Source: Sceloporus undulatus (taxonomy: Eukaryota > Chordata > Lepidosauria > Squamata > Phrynosomatidae). Taken from it: a stretch of DNA of 64,000 nt. The position numbers and the translations under genes are program-made. Location of the stretch: assembly GCF_019175285.1 (NCBI RefSeq), contig NC_056527.1, positions 52,145,387 through 52,209,386 on the forward strand, read 5' to 3'. Of this stretch, positions 47,301 through 57,190 are shown piece after piece. Each line of letters starts with the position of its first letter. Position 1 is the first letter of the stretch. A model generated the notes under the pieces. It was not told where the DNA came from. It was given only the letters and a program-made list of their open reading frames with translations, and ran no database searches.

Positions 47301-50300
47301 TCCCAGGGGTGTGCAAGAGTTGCACAAGGCAGACACTAGGCTTGGAGGCTCTGACCCCTCTTCCCAAACTTTTTTATGTGTAAAATTTACACATGCATTG
47401 AGTTAAATATAGAATTTAAACTGTTCTAATTTATATGAAGTTATTTCCTTATAAAATGTTAAAATGTGAATATATAGGAATGTGCAAATGAAAATATGTA
47501 CACTAAATAGTTTTTTTCATATACTATGTCAAGTGGGGGGGAGCGACGTTTGCATGCAGATGTAAAGCAGGGTCCCAAATGTAAAAAGTTTGAGTACCTC
47601 TGATGTAGAGGTAAATATCCAGGATCTGATTCTTTTCATAAGATGTTTAGCAAACATTAGCGAGTCTACTTGTTGATTGTATAAAACAACAATGGCTTTG
47701 TACCATTGCTTGTTGATGCCTTTGTATGTACTGGTATTTGTTTTCTCATTAAAAAGTTAAACATTCTTTTTAAACATAATCACGTAACATGTTTGTATTT
47801 TTTTTTTTTAATATGAGGTCCTTTTCCTGTAATCCAGAATGTGACAGTATGGTAGGAAACAAAATTTGACATGGTGCCTGATGTCATAAGTCTTCATGTA
47901 GGAAAAAAAATGCACCTGCATCTATCTTTAACCCTTCTCCTTAGTCTTGGTAGCACCAAATATATCTGTATTTATATTGTGACCTAAGGGTGGCACTTTC
48001 AATACACTCTATTGTTGAATGATGACTGCCTGCAGCCCTAGCCTGAATTGCCAATGGTTAAGGATGATGGAAGTTACAATTCAACAATATCTGAAGGACT
48101 ACATGATTTCCACCCTGATCTAAATCCAATGGCTAGTCCTAACTAGGGCCTCATTCCCACTTACCTCTTGATTTGCTTCCTGCACCGATTCCTGAAACTG
48201 GTTCAACAAACAGCGTAGTTCTCACTATGTTTGCACCAGTTTCAAGAATCAGTGCAGGAAGCGACAGACGTGGTTTCCCCACCAAGTCGCCCTCCGTCCT
48301 CCTGGCCATACCGGGGGTGGAGGAGAGGCTGGGGCAGAAGGAGAGAGGCAGGCCAGGAGGATAGAGGACGCAGCATGGAGGTATGGCCCGGAAAGCCGCT
48401 GCCAGTGGGAAGCAAGGCAGATTCAAATCCAATTCTATTCTGCCTGTTTCCCACTTGGGCTAAATAGATTTATTTCCAAATAAATTGATTCAGCCTAAAA
48501 AAAATCCCATTTTACCTGCGTCTTTTTGACGCGGATTGAATGGGTAAAAATGGGTAAAAACCATGGGCCCCCTTTCCGAATCACTTCAGGGATTTGAATT
48601 AAGTGGGAACCATTGTGGTTTAAACCAAATTGAGTTCCACTTTAAACAGTAGTGGGAACAACCCCTAGAGCTGATTCATTGAAACTGGGATTTGCAAAGA
48701 TCTTGACCTGACATTCCCCAATTAGTTCAGTAGGTCAGTTCTAGTTATCACTAACAACTGAATTCAGGCCTCTTAAGTCTTATTGAATTCATAGTGACTT
48801 ACAGAGTCAGATCCAATAAATGGCAAAGCTGAAGTCCCTGCTAGCATACTTGCACTCATCAAAGGATGCAGTGCAGAAGCTGCTCTTCTGTCACCACTTC
48901 CTCCAGCCAGAGGGTTCCTAGGAATCATTCCACTATGAAAAGCTTAGAATCCTGATTCGAGCTATAGGCCCCTGGTTCCCACTGGAAATTGATCCTGATC
49001 CTCATTTGATTGATTCCAGGGGAAATAAAGCGCAGCAAACACAAAAATGCCCAGGGTTTTTGGTAGCAGTTATTTTGATTTTTTTTTAAAGAAGAATTGG
49101 TTCTGACTTGATTCCTAACAGTGGGAATGCCAGATCAGAATCGATTCTTTCTGAGGGGAGGGACAAATGGCAGAGGGGTGGCGTTTTGACAGATTCACCA
49201 TTCCCCCCTTGCAGCGCTGCCTGTGTATTTGTGTTTTTTAAAAAAATTAAATTGATAGAATATGTGATTGATAGAATATGTGATTGTTTGATTTTGTAAC
49301 TATTTGCAAGGCAAGCAGTTGCAAAATTAAATTTTATTTTTTAATTTTAAAAAAACCATTGTCCTCCCCTTCATCCTCCTCCTCCATCCCCTGGTGCCTT
49401 CCTTCCTTCCCTGCTTGGCTTCCCCAGTGCCTCCTTGCTGTCCCCGGCCTTGGCTCTCTCCCATCACCGGCTTCCCCCATTCCCGGCTTGAAGCAGCACA
49501 AATGGGGACGAAAAAAAGAAAACCAATTCAAATGGCAAAAAAAATAATAATCCCCTTTTATAGTGAGAATGAGGGATCTTTTGAAATCGGTTACAAACAT
49601 GGAGTGGATCTGAATCACAACCTGTGTTATTCTGCCAGTAGGAATGAGCCCCTAGTTGCACTTTCATTTCCAGGCTACTGCTCAGCAACAGGGGTGCACT
49701 TGAGTGTATTGTGTTTGCTGTTACACACCTGGGGAAGGTATTGCCACCTCTGCTCCCAATGTGGGCTGTTCCTTCTTCCCCAGGTATAAGAGGGCAGCTA
49801 GAATGAGCCCGAACACATCCTTGCAGATGAGAAGTTGCTACTGTTGTGGATGTGTAGTAATGGCATTCCATACTGCCTTCAGCAAATTCCCTTGAAGTAC
49901 TTAACATGGGTATAACCAAGGGTATGTCACTAACAGGGTCCAGGCCATATATAGTAAATTTGTTTAGGCTTAGACAATATGTCCTCACTCCCAGCTCTTA
50001 AGTTTTGTCATCTTCCTTTAGTTGAAATTGTTTTTATTTGACTTTTCAAGAATTCCTACTTTAACTTTGAACATTTTATTGCATTTGGAACTTGTTTCTT
50101 TTTGCTTTCCTCACACAGCCCTTTCTTTGCCAATTGACTTTCAGTTATTGCTGCTGATAGGATTCATCTGCATCAGAGCCTCCTGGTGGACAGATCACAG
50201 TACTTACAGCTTTTTTGAAATTGTCTCCATCTGTGACTTGGTTATGATTCTCATCTTCTACATTGTCTACATCTTCAGAATCTACCGAACACTGACCTGC

Positions 50301-53300
50301 ATCAACTGGCCACTGGCAGTAAGTTTTTACTCAAAATTACTTTTGTCGGATTTAAGAAGTGTAGTACCGTATTACAAATTGTGCGTTGACTCTTCTAAAA
50401 ACAACCCAAACTTTTAAAATAAAATAGTAAACACTTGGACAAAAAAAAAGTGATCCATAGGTGTCACATTGCTATATGAAATTCAAAGGCATACAAAATT
50501 AAATCTACATGACTCACTACTGACAGCCAATTCATGATGACAGTACTCATAGAAAGATAACATCAAGATGTAAAAAGGACCCTTGTGTTGCTCCCTTTCC
50601 TTGATTTAACTTGGTGTTTTTTTTTAATATAGCAAGATTCCCATGAATCTGGATTGTTTGGGAGATTGTTTGTGAAATTCTCTGCAATTAGCTTGTTGAA
50701 GGGAGATCCCTGGGTGTTGTTTCTACTGCTTGATTTTCATTCTGATCCTGTTATCAGTTGATGGTAGAGCTTGGAAATGTTACTTTGGCCCTTTACCAGT
50801 GGACTTTAATTTCTCTTTGGTCTCACCAGGGGGCCACAGACAGGAGAACAGCATAGACCACTCATCTGATAGGCAGAAGTCCAAACCTCTGACTATGTGC
50901 CTGATGCATAACTGAATGAGGTAGAGAGGATCCAGCAGTATCTTTGGATCCTGCTTTCATCCAGGAAATATTATCCAGAGTGAATCGTTTTGGTTTTCCT
51001 TCTTTCCGCAATTTGTTTCCAAGTATGAGAATATTTTGGCTGGGTTGCCTTTAAATGATTCACACAGAAATGTTACTTCTAAACTGGATTATGCATGTTT
51101 ATTTTCAGGAATTTCTCCATTACCTAATAGGTACCATCTTGCTTCTCATTGCATCTATTGTGGCAGCAGCAAAAAGTTCCAATTCAGCAGGACTTGCAGC
51201 TGGAGCGGTGAGGCTATTTGCTTGACAGTGCTTTAAGGAATTTACTTTCATCTGGTCACAGGTGCCTTTGGTTTTTGGAGAGGGGTGCCTAATTTTTCCA
51301 TATAAGCTGCTCTTTACACACATATACGGCGATAGTATATTGCTTGTATCATAAACCCCTAAATTTTTGGCTAATGTGTGGGGAGGTCTTGCATACAAGC
51401 TTGATGGAACTGTCTTGGAGGCTTATGCTAGGTGTAATGGGTTTCTGCCAACATAAAGTTTGCTAACATGGTAGATGAAGAGAATGCTGTGGATGTAGCA
51501 TATCATGATTCCAGTAAGGGCTTTGACAAGGCCCCTCATGATACCCTTGCAAACACACTAGTAAAATGCGGGTTAAACAATGCTATTGTTTGGTAGATTT
51601 GTATTTGGTTGACTGGCTGAAACCAAAAGGTGCTCAGCAGTGACTCCTCTTCATTCTGGAGAAAAATGAATGTGAGAGACTTTGTGGCTGAAGAGCGGGG
51701 TATAAATGCAATAAATAAATAAACACGTTAGTTGCAATGTGGGGCAGCAGCTAACAAAGCCAATGCAATTCTAGGCTGCATCAGTAGGAGTATAGTGTCT
51801 AGATCAGTGGTCCCCAAACTGTGCTCTTTAAGGGGATTTTGGACTTCAGCTCCCAGAATCCCAGACTATTGGCCAGGATGACTGAGGCTTCTGGGAGCTG
51901 AAGTCCAAAATATCTTAAAGAGCACAGTTTGGGAACCACTGGTTTAAATCAAGACATGGAATAGTACCACTCTATCCTGCTTTGGTCAACCTCACCTGGA
52001 ATAACTTGTCTAGTTATCTTCCTCTGCTTATTTCTTTTAGTGGAGTCTAAACCGGAATCCGGAGCTCTGTGTTTCCACAAACCAAATGCAGTAACTCTTG
52101 TGCATTTTCTCACAATCACAAGCCTTGCTTTTGATCAAGTCTGTTCATTTGCTGTTAAAGAGCCAGGTGTAGCCTCTGGTCTTTTCACCAAATGATTAGC
52201 TCATCAAGCAAATGATTCCAACCATATGCTTGGTATTTTATTAATTTAAATAGAATTTTGTGTTCTTAATTTAAATAGAAGCTCCAGAAAACATTTCCAG
52301 TGGCTAATGTTCAGAGTCCTTTACTGCCAGATTTCCCCCCATAGTGTGAGAGGTGTAAGGTGTATGCAATAGCCATTTAAAATGAAAACACATTCACCAA
52401 AATTATGCCTCTGCTGCTAGATCCCCCCTGGATGGTCATAGCATGGCAATCCTGCAGTCATGATTTCAAAGCTTCTGGGTCATAACTAGTTCATGAAGTA
52501 TGTGAATGTTTATTAATTCAGCATTTGGAGTGTTCATAAAACAGCATGGTTAAATAGTTTTATTCATATTCAAGAGATTTTATGCCGGTTTGGTGGATGC
52601 AAATTTACATAGTTGATACATTTTAAATATACTTGATGACATAAGTAATGTATAGCTTTTGCTGTTGTGTCCTTTTAAACAGGCTTTTGGCTTCTTAGCA
52701 TCATTCCTATGCATCTTGAGCATATGGCTGTCCTACAAAGTCTCTTGTGTCACTCAGTCAACAGGTGAGTATTGAATTGCACCAACATTGGTTGTATCCA
52801 CACTGCATAAGTACTGCAGGTCTATCCACTTGTCATGGCTGCATCCTTTGGAATCCTGGGATTTATAGTTTTCTATGCCAGAAAGCTTTAATGTTGCAAT
52901 TCAGGAGAGTGTACTATTTAAAAAAATCTAGCATAGAGAATTCTGAGTTCCCTTCATCAAACTGCAAATCCCAGGATTCCATAGGATGAAGCATGACATT
53001 TAAAGAGGGATGAACCTGTTCTAGTTGTGCAGTTTAGTTGTGAATAAACCCTAAGTCTACACCACACACTTTGACTCACATTATTTAACTTTAGATGATC
53101 AATAGTTTGCCTACAGAGAAAACTGACCTTATTACAGTCTATTTGCTCAACATATTTGATACCTTATCAAGTGGGGAGTCCACCAGGGGAGAATATAATG
53201 TAAAAGTGACCTTTAGTAACATTCATTGGAGGTGGATGTAATTCTGCCAATCTCTATCCAAAGTATTTTTTAAAGGGTAAGTGGAGTGAAAGTGAAGAGG

Positions 53301-53646
53301 CAGAGGTTCCCAAATACCTCAAAAATTTTCACGTAAATTTTTAAAACAGTATCTTTGATCCAAAGTTTAATTTTACACATATAGTGCAATGGGAAGTTGC
53401 TGTCACCATGACAGATGTCAGTGTAGACATAGTATTGGATGGTGCCATCGCCTATCAACTATGTGATGGAAGAGATATAAATTGACATCAGAATCTTCGT
53501 GTCCCAAACATTTCCAAAGCTTTCTTTGAAAATCAATTACCTGATTTTATTTATTTATTTATTTATTTGGTGGCAAGTTGATCCTAATTTCTTCTCCCCT
53601 TGTCTTTTTTTTTTGTTTTGTTTGTCTTTTAGATGCTGCTGTGTGA
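38778..53646 (+). CDS. CMTM7: CMTM7, CKLF-like MARVEL transmembrane protein 7 (spliced, 5 coding exons)
   Basis: The coding exons are 38778-38947, 50145-50318, 51109-51207, 52683-52764 and 53633-53646, all with GT-AG introns. Exons 2-5 read without a break: [96 protein letters not shown] and the end DAAV, close to human CMTM7 as I recall it. Four hydrophobic spans (about 57-70, 79-100, 116-135, 148-167) give the MARVEL topology. Exon 1 needs two one-base homopolymer corrections to stay in frame, giving 178 residues (human 175). In mammals CMTM7 links BLNK to the B-cell receptor, is needed for B-1a cells, and promotes Rab5-dependent EGFR degradation. Identity is very secure; the exon 1 frame is the one weak point. 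Confidence 0.95.
38995..39310 (-). repeat. Dispersed TCCTCC repeat, reverse orientation, right of CMTM7 exon 1
   Basis: 'ttctcaaaatgggggacctt', 'ttggaatcctgcctggacag', 'ggaatggaggacacgtcctg', 'gacctgaccaaagaaaagcc' and 'atagaaacagaaatgcat' are the reverse complement of the unit in 37490-38530. Exon 1 therefore sits between inverted copies. Confidence 0.75.
39366..39650. repeat. Three partial tandem copies of a foldback repeat
   Basis: 'ttgtagcacctttgagactc' occurs near 39386 and 39504 and in altered form near 39602, each followed by 'gcagca' and 'ctttcctagacttca' type text. A whole palindromic copy of the same family is at 41400-41572. Confidence 0.65.
39705..39890 (-). repeat. Dispersed TCCTCC repeat, reverse orientation, second copy
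   Basis: 'gctcaaaatggaggaccttt', 'gaatggagggcatgtcctgg' and 'gacctgaccaaagcaaagcc' match 38995-39310 and, in reverse, the minisatellite unit. Confidence 0.75.
39906..40023 (-). mobile_element. RTE (BovB-like) LINE fragment, C-terminal ORF2
   Basis: On the minus strand it reads [20 protein letters not shown] followed by [12 protein letters not shown], which fits the C-terminal end of RTE-clade reverse-transcriptase proteins (typical form [12 protein letters not shown], from memory). It is a short remnant and uninterrupted over this stretch. Confidence 0.7.
40024..41280. other. CMTM7 intron 1, mostly unassigned
   Basis: 'ccagtttgcgaaccactg' near 40370 resembles the right end of a hAT-type MITE whose left end was not found. 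Otherwise no gene or repeat recognised. Confidence 0.4.
41281..41351. repeat. (GACA)n, (TG)n and (GA)n microsatellite cluster
   Basis: About five GACA units, then TGTGTG, then about nine GA units within 71 bases. Confidence 0.9.
41400..41572. mobile_element. Palindromic repeat with 'TTGTAGCACCTTTGA' ends
   Basis: 'attgtagcacctttgaaacc' is mirrored by 'ttcaaaggtgctacaat'; 'cctagacttcagtctacttc' by 'gaagtaggctgaagtctatg'; the centre is 'aaatgcatct'. The entire element folds back. A widespread reptile repeat; class not assigned. Confidence 0.75.
41887..42110 (-). repeat. MIR-like tRNA-derived SINE, near full length
   Basis: 'caagtcatttctgacttatg', 'gcaaccctaaggcaaaccta', 'ggtttgccattgccttcccc', then the head 'aatagtccaacactcaaacc' and 'accatgccacca'. 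Confidence 0.85.
42644..42860. mobile_element. Palindromic MITE
   Basis: 'taatctggtctgagcctgct', then 'ttaactaccctggtcc', is mirrored by 'gagccagggtagttaaggca', then 'gtctcaaactggatta'. The inner arms are 'gggaactgtagttttgtgag' and 'aaattacagtttctaggatt'. A split copy lies at 19240-19440. Confidence 0.75.
42861..46398. other. CMTM7 intron 1, mostly unassigned
   Basis: 43185-43290 ('gcctgatgaagaagctagtg', 'gagcttcaaaagtttgcaac') resembles a common reptile repeat end whose class I cannot fix. 43770-44090 and 45620-45835 have repeat-like composition but no family was assigned. No exon recognised. Confidence 0.4.
46399..46503. mobile_element. ~100-bp foldback MITE
   Basis: 'atggctttccagatgttact' at the left is mirrored by 'aacatctggagggcttcat' at the right, with 'gggagctgcagttcaacaac' inside. 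Confidence 0.6.
46811..47012 (-). repeat. 5S-rRNA-derived SINE (5S-Sauria type)
   Basis: The right part, reversed, matches 5S rRNA: 'ctacagcacctggtattt', 'aaccaaggctgacccttctt', 'agctttcaagatcagacagg', 'atctggtgcctttagg' align with the reverse complement of vertebrate 5S rRNA, minus about 14 bases. The left part ('tgccttcaagttgcctgggg', 'aaggaatactcacag') is the SINE body. 5S-Sauria SINEs are known from lizards. Diverged and not a functional 5S gene. Confidence 0.75.
47273..47602. mobile_element. hAT-type MITE
   Basis: It begins TAGTGGTTCTCAAA and ends TTTGAGTACCTCTG. Target sites GTGTAGAG (47265-47272) and ATGTAGAG (47603-47610) match at 7 of 8. Confidence 0.75.
48143..48668. mobile_element. 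MITE with CTAGGG...TTCCCACT ends (copy A)
   Basis: It begins CTAGGGCCTCATTCCCACTT and ends 'agtgggaacaacccctag'. Inside are a hairpin ('tgcaccgattcctgaaactg' with 'ccagtttcaagaatcagtgc') and CpG-rich text. No transposase; superfamily uncertain. Confidence 0.65.
48964..49654. mobile_element. MITE with similar ends (copy B)
   Basis: It begins ATAGGCCCCTGGTTCCCACT and ends 'ccagtaggaatgagccccta', then G. The ends resemble copy A, ~300 bases upstream, but the interiors differ except for scattered 'gggaatg' and 'aatcgattc' type blocks. Confidence 0.55.
49655..50144. other. CMTM7: End of CMTM7 intron 1
   Basis: No repeat recognised. It ends in the exon 2 acceptor 'caattgactttcag'. Confidence 0.5.
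50145..50318 (+). CDS. CMTM7: CMTM7 coding exon 2 (residues 57-114)
   Basis: Preceded by 'ttgactttcag' and followed by GTAAGT. It encodes [40 protein letters not shown] and [12 protein letters not shown]1 end, first loop, TM2. 58 codons, phase 0. Confidence 0.97.
51109..51207 (+). CDS. CMTM7: CMTM7 coding exon 3 (residues 115-147)
   Basis: Preceded by 'gtttattttcag', followed by GTGAGG. It encodes [20 protein letters not shown], then [13 protein letters not shown]; it holds TM3. Human has SKSYNQSGLVAGA. Confidence 0.97.
51470..52015 (+). mobile_element. CR1 LINE ORF2 fragment, split by a hAT MITE
   Basis: 'ttccagtaagggctttgaca', 'aggcccctcatgatacc' encode the RT-domain text [12 protein letters not shown] (the CR1 form is FSKAFDTVPHD). 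'gcagctaacaaagccaatgc', 'aattctaggctgcatcagta' continue downstream, then a MITE, then 'ccactctatcctgctttggt' and 'cacctggaataactt'. A non-CR1 patch ending in (AATA)n sits at 51660-51725. Not coding. Confidence 0.75.
51805..51941. mobile_element. hAT-type palindromic MITE nested in CR1
   Basis: It begins CAGTGGTCCCCAAACTGTGC and ends 'gcacagtttgggaaccactg'; 'ggacttcagctcccagaa' mirrors 'ttctgggagctgaagtcc'. Flanks GTCTAGAT (51797-51804) and GTTTAAAT (51942-51949) match at 6 of 8. Confidence 0.85.
52683..52764 (+). CDS. CMTM7: CMTM7 coding exon 4 (residues 148-174 plus split codon)
   Basis: Preceded by 'ccttttaaacag', followed by GTGAGT. It encodes [20 protein letters not shown], then SCVTQST, and leaves one base (G) that joins exon 5 to make Asp. 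It holds TM4. Confidence 0.97.
52790..53030. mobile_element. Palindromic MITE in CMTM7 intron 4
   Basis: 'catggctgcatcctttggaa', 'tcctgggatttatag' is mirrored by 'aatcccaggattccatagga', 'tgaagcatgacatt'. The outer text 'gttgtatccacactgcataa' is typical of the family at 3652-4062. Confidence 0.6.
53545..53568. repeat. (TTTA)n microsatellite
   Basis: About six TTTA units ~65 bases upstream of the exon 5 acceptor. Confidence 0.9.
53633..53646 (+). CDS. CMTM7: CMTM7 coding exon 5 and stop (residues 175-178)
   Basis: After the acceptor 'gtttgtcttttag', AT completes the Asp codon, then GCT GCT GTG TGA gives DAAV and stop, the same C-terminus as human CMTM7. Too short to find by open-frame search; recognised by splice phase and homology. 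Confidence 0.93.
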
Positions 53647-54545
53647 GTCTTTTGCTGGGCATGGCATGTGCACCAAATCATGGAGGTTCCATATTAAGAG
53701 ATAGCAGGGATATGCATGATTGAACATTGTATTGGTGATCTGCTTCTTCTTGGCTCTCCAAGCCTTTTCTTAAGTTGACTGACTACCAGAGTGCTTTCTT
53801 CTGGGACTTTTTCCATCCTCCTTTACCAGATTGGGAGCCACAACCATAATCTCTACACTGCTTAATGCCTGGTGCTTGCAGTCTGTCAGCCAACATTTTT
53901 GGATTCCACAAATTCTGAAATGTCATACTTAAGTATCCTTGTGTATTTTTTTATTTTCCTTCAACAAGAAGAGAAACCACCATCGTTGGAATATAAATGC
54001 CAGGATTTTATTCCTGCTCTGAGCTAACTCTGCTTTCTTTAAAACCACCTGGGAAGAAAATGTGAATTAGCAGCTGCCTAAAACATTGAAGGTTGTAAAT
54101 GTACTCTGCTTCTTTTCATCTATGGCAAGGAATTACTAAAAAAAATAATAATCCACAATGAAGCACAAACCATGACATCCTTAGTAGAAATGGACAAGTC
54201 GGCTTCTTATGACTGCCTCTCCTGGCTTTGGCACCTACTGCCAGAAAGAGTGTTTTATAAATTGCATTTTTAACTTGCTTAATGTGAATATTTCCTCAGA
54301 AATGAACCTATGTTCCCTTTGTATTTTGAGGGCCTTTTTAATTCATTGTCAGTATTTTATTCATGACAAAATTTTAAATGCAGTTATCACACCTCATTCT
54401 GCCATTTACATCATTTTCTGATGGATTTGATGTGTATTTCAGGGATCATCAGCATTGAGACTTGCATCTTTGAGACAAGTGGCTCATTTGGTGTAAAAGA
54501 CTCTAGAAATATTGAATTCAATAATCTTCTATTTTTAAAAATGAG
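53647..54545 (+). other. CMTM7: Probable CMTM7 3' UTR
   Basis: Non-repetitive, T-rich sequence continuing the last exon until the LINE begins. No canonical AATAAA was seen, so the poly(A) site may lie further on or use a variant signal. Confidence 0.45.
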
Positions 54546-55825
54546 CAGTTAATGATTGTGGCCTGTTCCTGTGACAGCTGTTATAAAAGAAGCTTGAGAA
54601 GGCTAGGAATTGGAGGTACTGCATTGCAGTGTTTCAGTTCCTTCCTCTTGGGCAGATTCCAGAGGGTGATGCTTGGGTACAGTTGCTCTACAAGAAAAGA
54701 GTGTAATTGTGGTGTCCCACAAGGCACTATCCTATCCCTGATACTATTCAATATATATATGAAGCCAATGGGAGAAATCATCCAAAGGCATGGGGCGGGG
54801 TGTTATCAGTATGCTGATGGCATCCAGATATATTTCTCCATGCCTCAGTCATCAACTTTGAGATGGTGTCTCTTCTCTCAATGATTGTCTTAAAGCAGTA
54901 ATAGACTGGATGAGGAAAAACAGATTAAAACTGAATCCAGACAAAATGAACCCAGGTATCGGGATACAACTTCCAGTCCTGGATGGGGTCACACTCTCCT
55001 CTAAGTTCTGTATTTTCAGTCTGGGGGTGCTCCTAGATCTGTCACTCCAAATGGTAAATGCGATGGTCAGGAGTGCCTGTTATCAGCTCCGGCTGATACA
55101 CTAGCTGTGCCCCTTCCTGGAAGTCAGGGGCCTTGAAAGTGTAGTGCATGCATTGGTAACCTCGCATCTTGATTTCTGTAATGCACTCTACATGGGGCTA
55201 CCCTCGTGCTTGATCAGGAAACTGCAATGAGTACAGAAATGGCATCCAGATTGGTCTCTGGGACAACTAGATGAGACCATATAACACTGATCCTAAGATC
55301 ACTCCACTGGCTGACTATTAGTTTCCAGGCGCAGTACAAGGTGTTGCTTATCACCTTTAAAGCCCTAAACGGCTTGGGTCCAACCTATCCTCAGGACTGT
55401 CTCTTTCCGTTATAATCCACCCTGCATACTCAGGTCCTCTGGGAAGAATGCTGCAACCTATAAAAACTAGATTGGCTTCAACCTCCCAGAGGACCTTTTC
55501 AGCAACTGCTCCCAGATTATGGAATGGCCTGCCGGATGAGATCCGTCATATAACCACCTTAAACAACTTTTAAAAAGCTGTTAAGATGGATCTCTTCTGG
55601 CAGATCTTTCCTGAACAGATATCCGGCTACCAAAAAGAATATCTAATTATTGGACCTGATCTTTTGCTGTATGTACTATTATTTTATTCTGTATTATTTT
55701 AAGTTATGTTTTATACTGCAGATTGTTTAATGGGATTTTAAGGGGGGTAGGATTGGGGGATATGGATTGTGTATTTTAATGCTGTAAGCTGCCCTGATAG
55801 CTATGCACTGAGGGGTGGGATAAAA

Positions 55826-55828
<3 letters not shown>
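54546..55828 (+). mobile_element. L2-type LINE, 3' part with broken reverse transcriptase
   Basis: Near 54597 it reads LGIGGTALQCFSSFLLGRFQ, then GVPQGTILSLILFNIYMKP, then QYADGIQIYFS. The catalytic YADD box of the reverse transcriptase is here YADG. WMRKNRLKLNPDKM and SLGVLLDLSLQ follow in another frame. Further on come 'ttccaggcgcagtacaaggt', 'ccctaaacggcttgg' and 'ttatggaatggcctgccgga', then a 3' end 'gctgccctgatagct' running into (ATT)n. Several frameshifts and stops; not active. L2 against CR1 cannot be settled without a search. Confidence 0.85.

Positions 55829-55880
<52 letters not shown>
55829..55880. repeat. (ATT)n tail of the LINE
   Basis: About 17 ATT units right after the LINE 3' end, ending four bases before the assembly gap. 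Confidence 0.95.
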
Positions 55881-55881
<1 letters not shown>

Positions 55882-55884
55882 CTT

Positions 55885-55894
55885 NNNNNNNNNN
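55885..55894. other. Assembly gap (10 N)
   Basis: Ten N follow the ATT run. The true length is unknown and continuity to 55895 onward rests on scaffolding. Confidence 0.98.
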
Positions 55895-56904
55895 TCTGGG
55901 ATCTCATTTGCTTGATGTTTAGAATTCAGTTGTTTTGTCACTATAGATTCCATTGCACAGTGTAGAATGTGGCTGCATTTTTGGGTCCTACAAATTGTGT
56001 TCAAAATACTGCTGATGCTGAACTTATTTAAGGGCTGCATGCTTTCTCAGGGTACAATAGAAGTATTTAGTCACCCCTTAAGCCAAACCTGACAAAACCA
56101 AAAAAAAGGTTGCAGGGAAAAACACCAGTTCCAAGTAATATTCTTCATAGATTTACATTCTGCACTATGTTTTCACTTCAGTTTGCTACAGAGTTAATAT
56201 GCATCTTTTAAAATTTATCATTGTATTTGGGGGAAAGAACACTTGTTTCCTTTGTACAACAACATCCCACGAACTGTACTATCAGAAAAATAGAAAGACT
56301 GGAACATAGACTGGAAAAACAGAAAAATATAAGAAGTGAAATCTTCCTCTGCAAAGTTCATATAGATCAGTGCTGTCATTTCAGTTTTACCCTCATCATT
56401 GTCAAATAAGAGTTGTGTTAGCACTTTTACTGCATAAAACAGAGCACTGCATTACAAGAGGGACACCCCGCTCCAAAAGGCTCTAATCAACCAGAGATGG
56501 TTCATGTGAGGCGCTCTTTGTCAGTGATTTGCTTTTGCATGATGAGAGGCCAGGCCAAGGGCTCAAGAGCTGAGGCCATTACTGCCAGACTTGGGGAAAA
56601 CCTTCATTAATATTGCATACGCAGCAGTTTATCACGCATGACAGCAAAGCAATTATGGTCTTGGCACACTTCAACTTCACAAGCCGTAAGCAAAAACAAG
56701 GTTGGGGGGGGACAACCCTGCCCCAACCCTTTTTTAAACAAGCGAGGATGTAATTTGTCCTAATTTTGGTGCATCTTTTAAATTAAGATGCATTAAGATG
56801 TATTAACAATGGAAACAATTAATTACAATTGGGCATATACTTCACCCAACAGAGAATTTTAAACCAGTAGTAAATGTAGTAAAAGATGAGTGATATAGTT
56901 AGGT
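55895..56904. other. Unassigned sequence after the gap
   Basis: No gene or repeat recognised. It could be a continuation of the CMTM7 3' UTR interrupted by the LINE; no evidence decides this. Confidence 0.4.
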
Positions 56905-57131
56905 TGTTGTTCTGTGCCTTCAAGTATTTTCCAACTTATGGCAACCCTAAGGTGACCCTATCATAGGGCTTTCTCGGCAAGATTTGCTCCGAGGAAGATT
57001 ACCATTGCCTTCCCTGGAGGCTGAGAACATGTGGCTTGTCCAAGGTTACCTAGTTTCATGGCCGAGTGGAAATTGAGCCCTGGTCTCCAGAGTTGTAGTC
57101 CAACTCTCAAACCATCACACCACACTGGGCA
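56905..57131 (-). repeat. MIR-like tRNA-derived SINE, near full length
   Basis: 'gttgttctgtgccttcaagt', 'ttatggcaaccctaaggtga', 'attaccattgccttccctgg', and the head 'ctccagagttgtagtccaac', 'catcacaccacactgggc'. Confidence 0.85.
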
Positions 57132-57190
57132 CAGAAGAACAGAAACAAAGTACAGGAGAGCAGTAAAGAGGAGGTATATTAACAAGCATT

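Noticed and set aside
49464-49988. A 174-codon open frame on the minus strand
   Set aside because: It crosses the end of a MITE into intron sequence and has no recognisable domain or splice structure.
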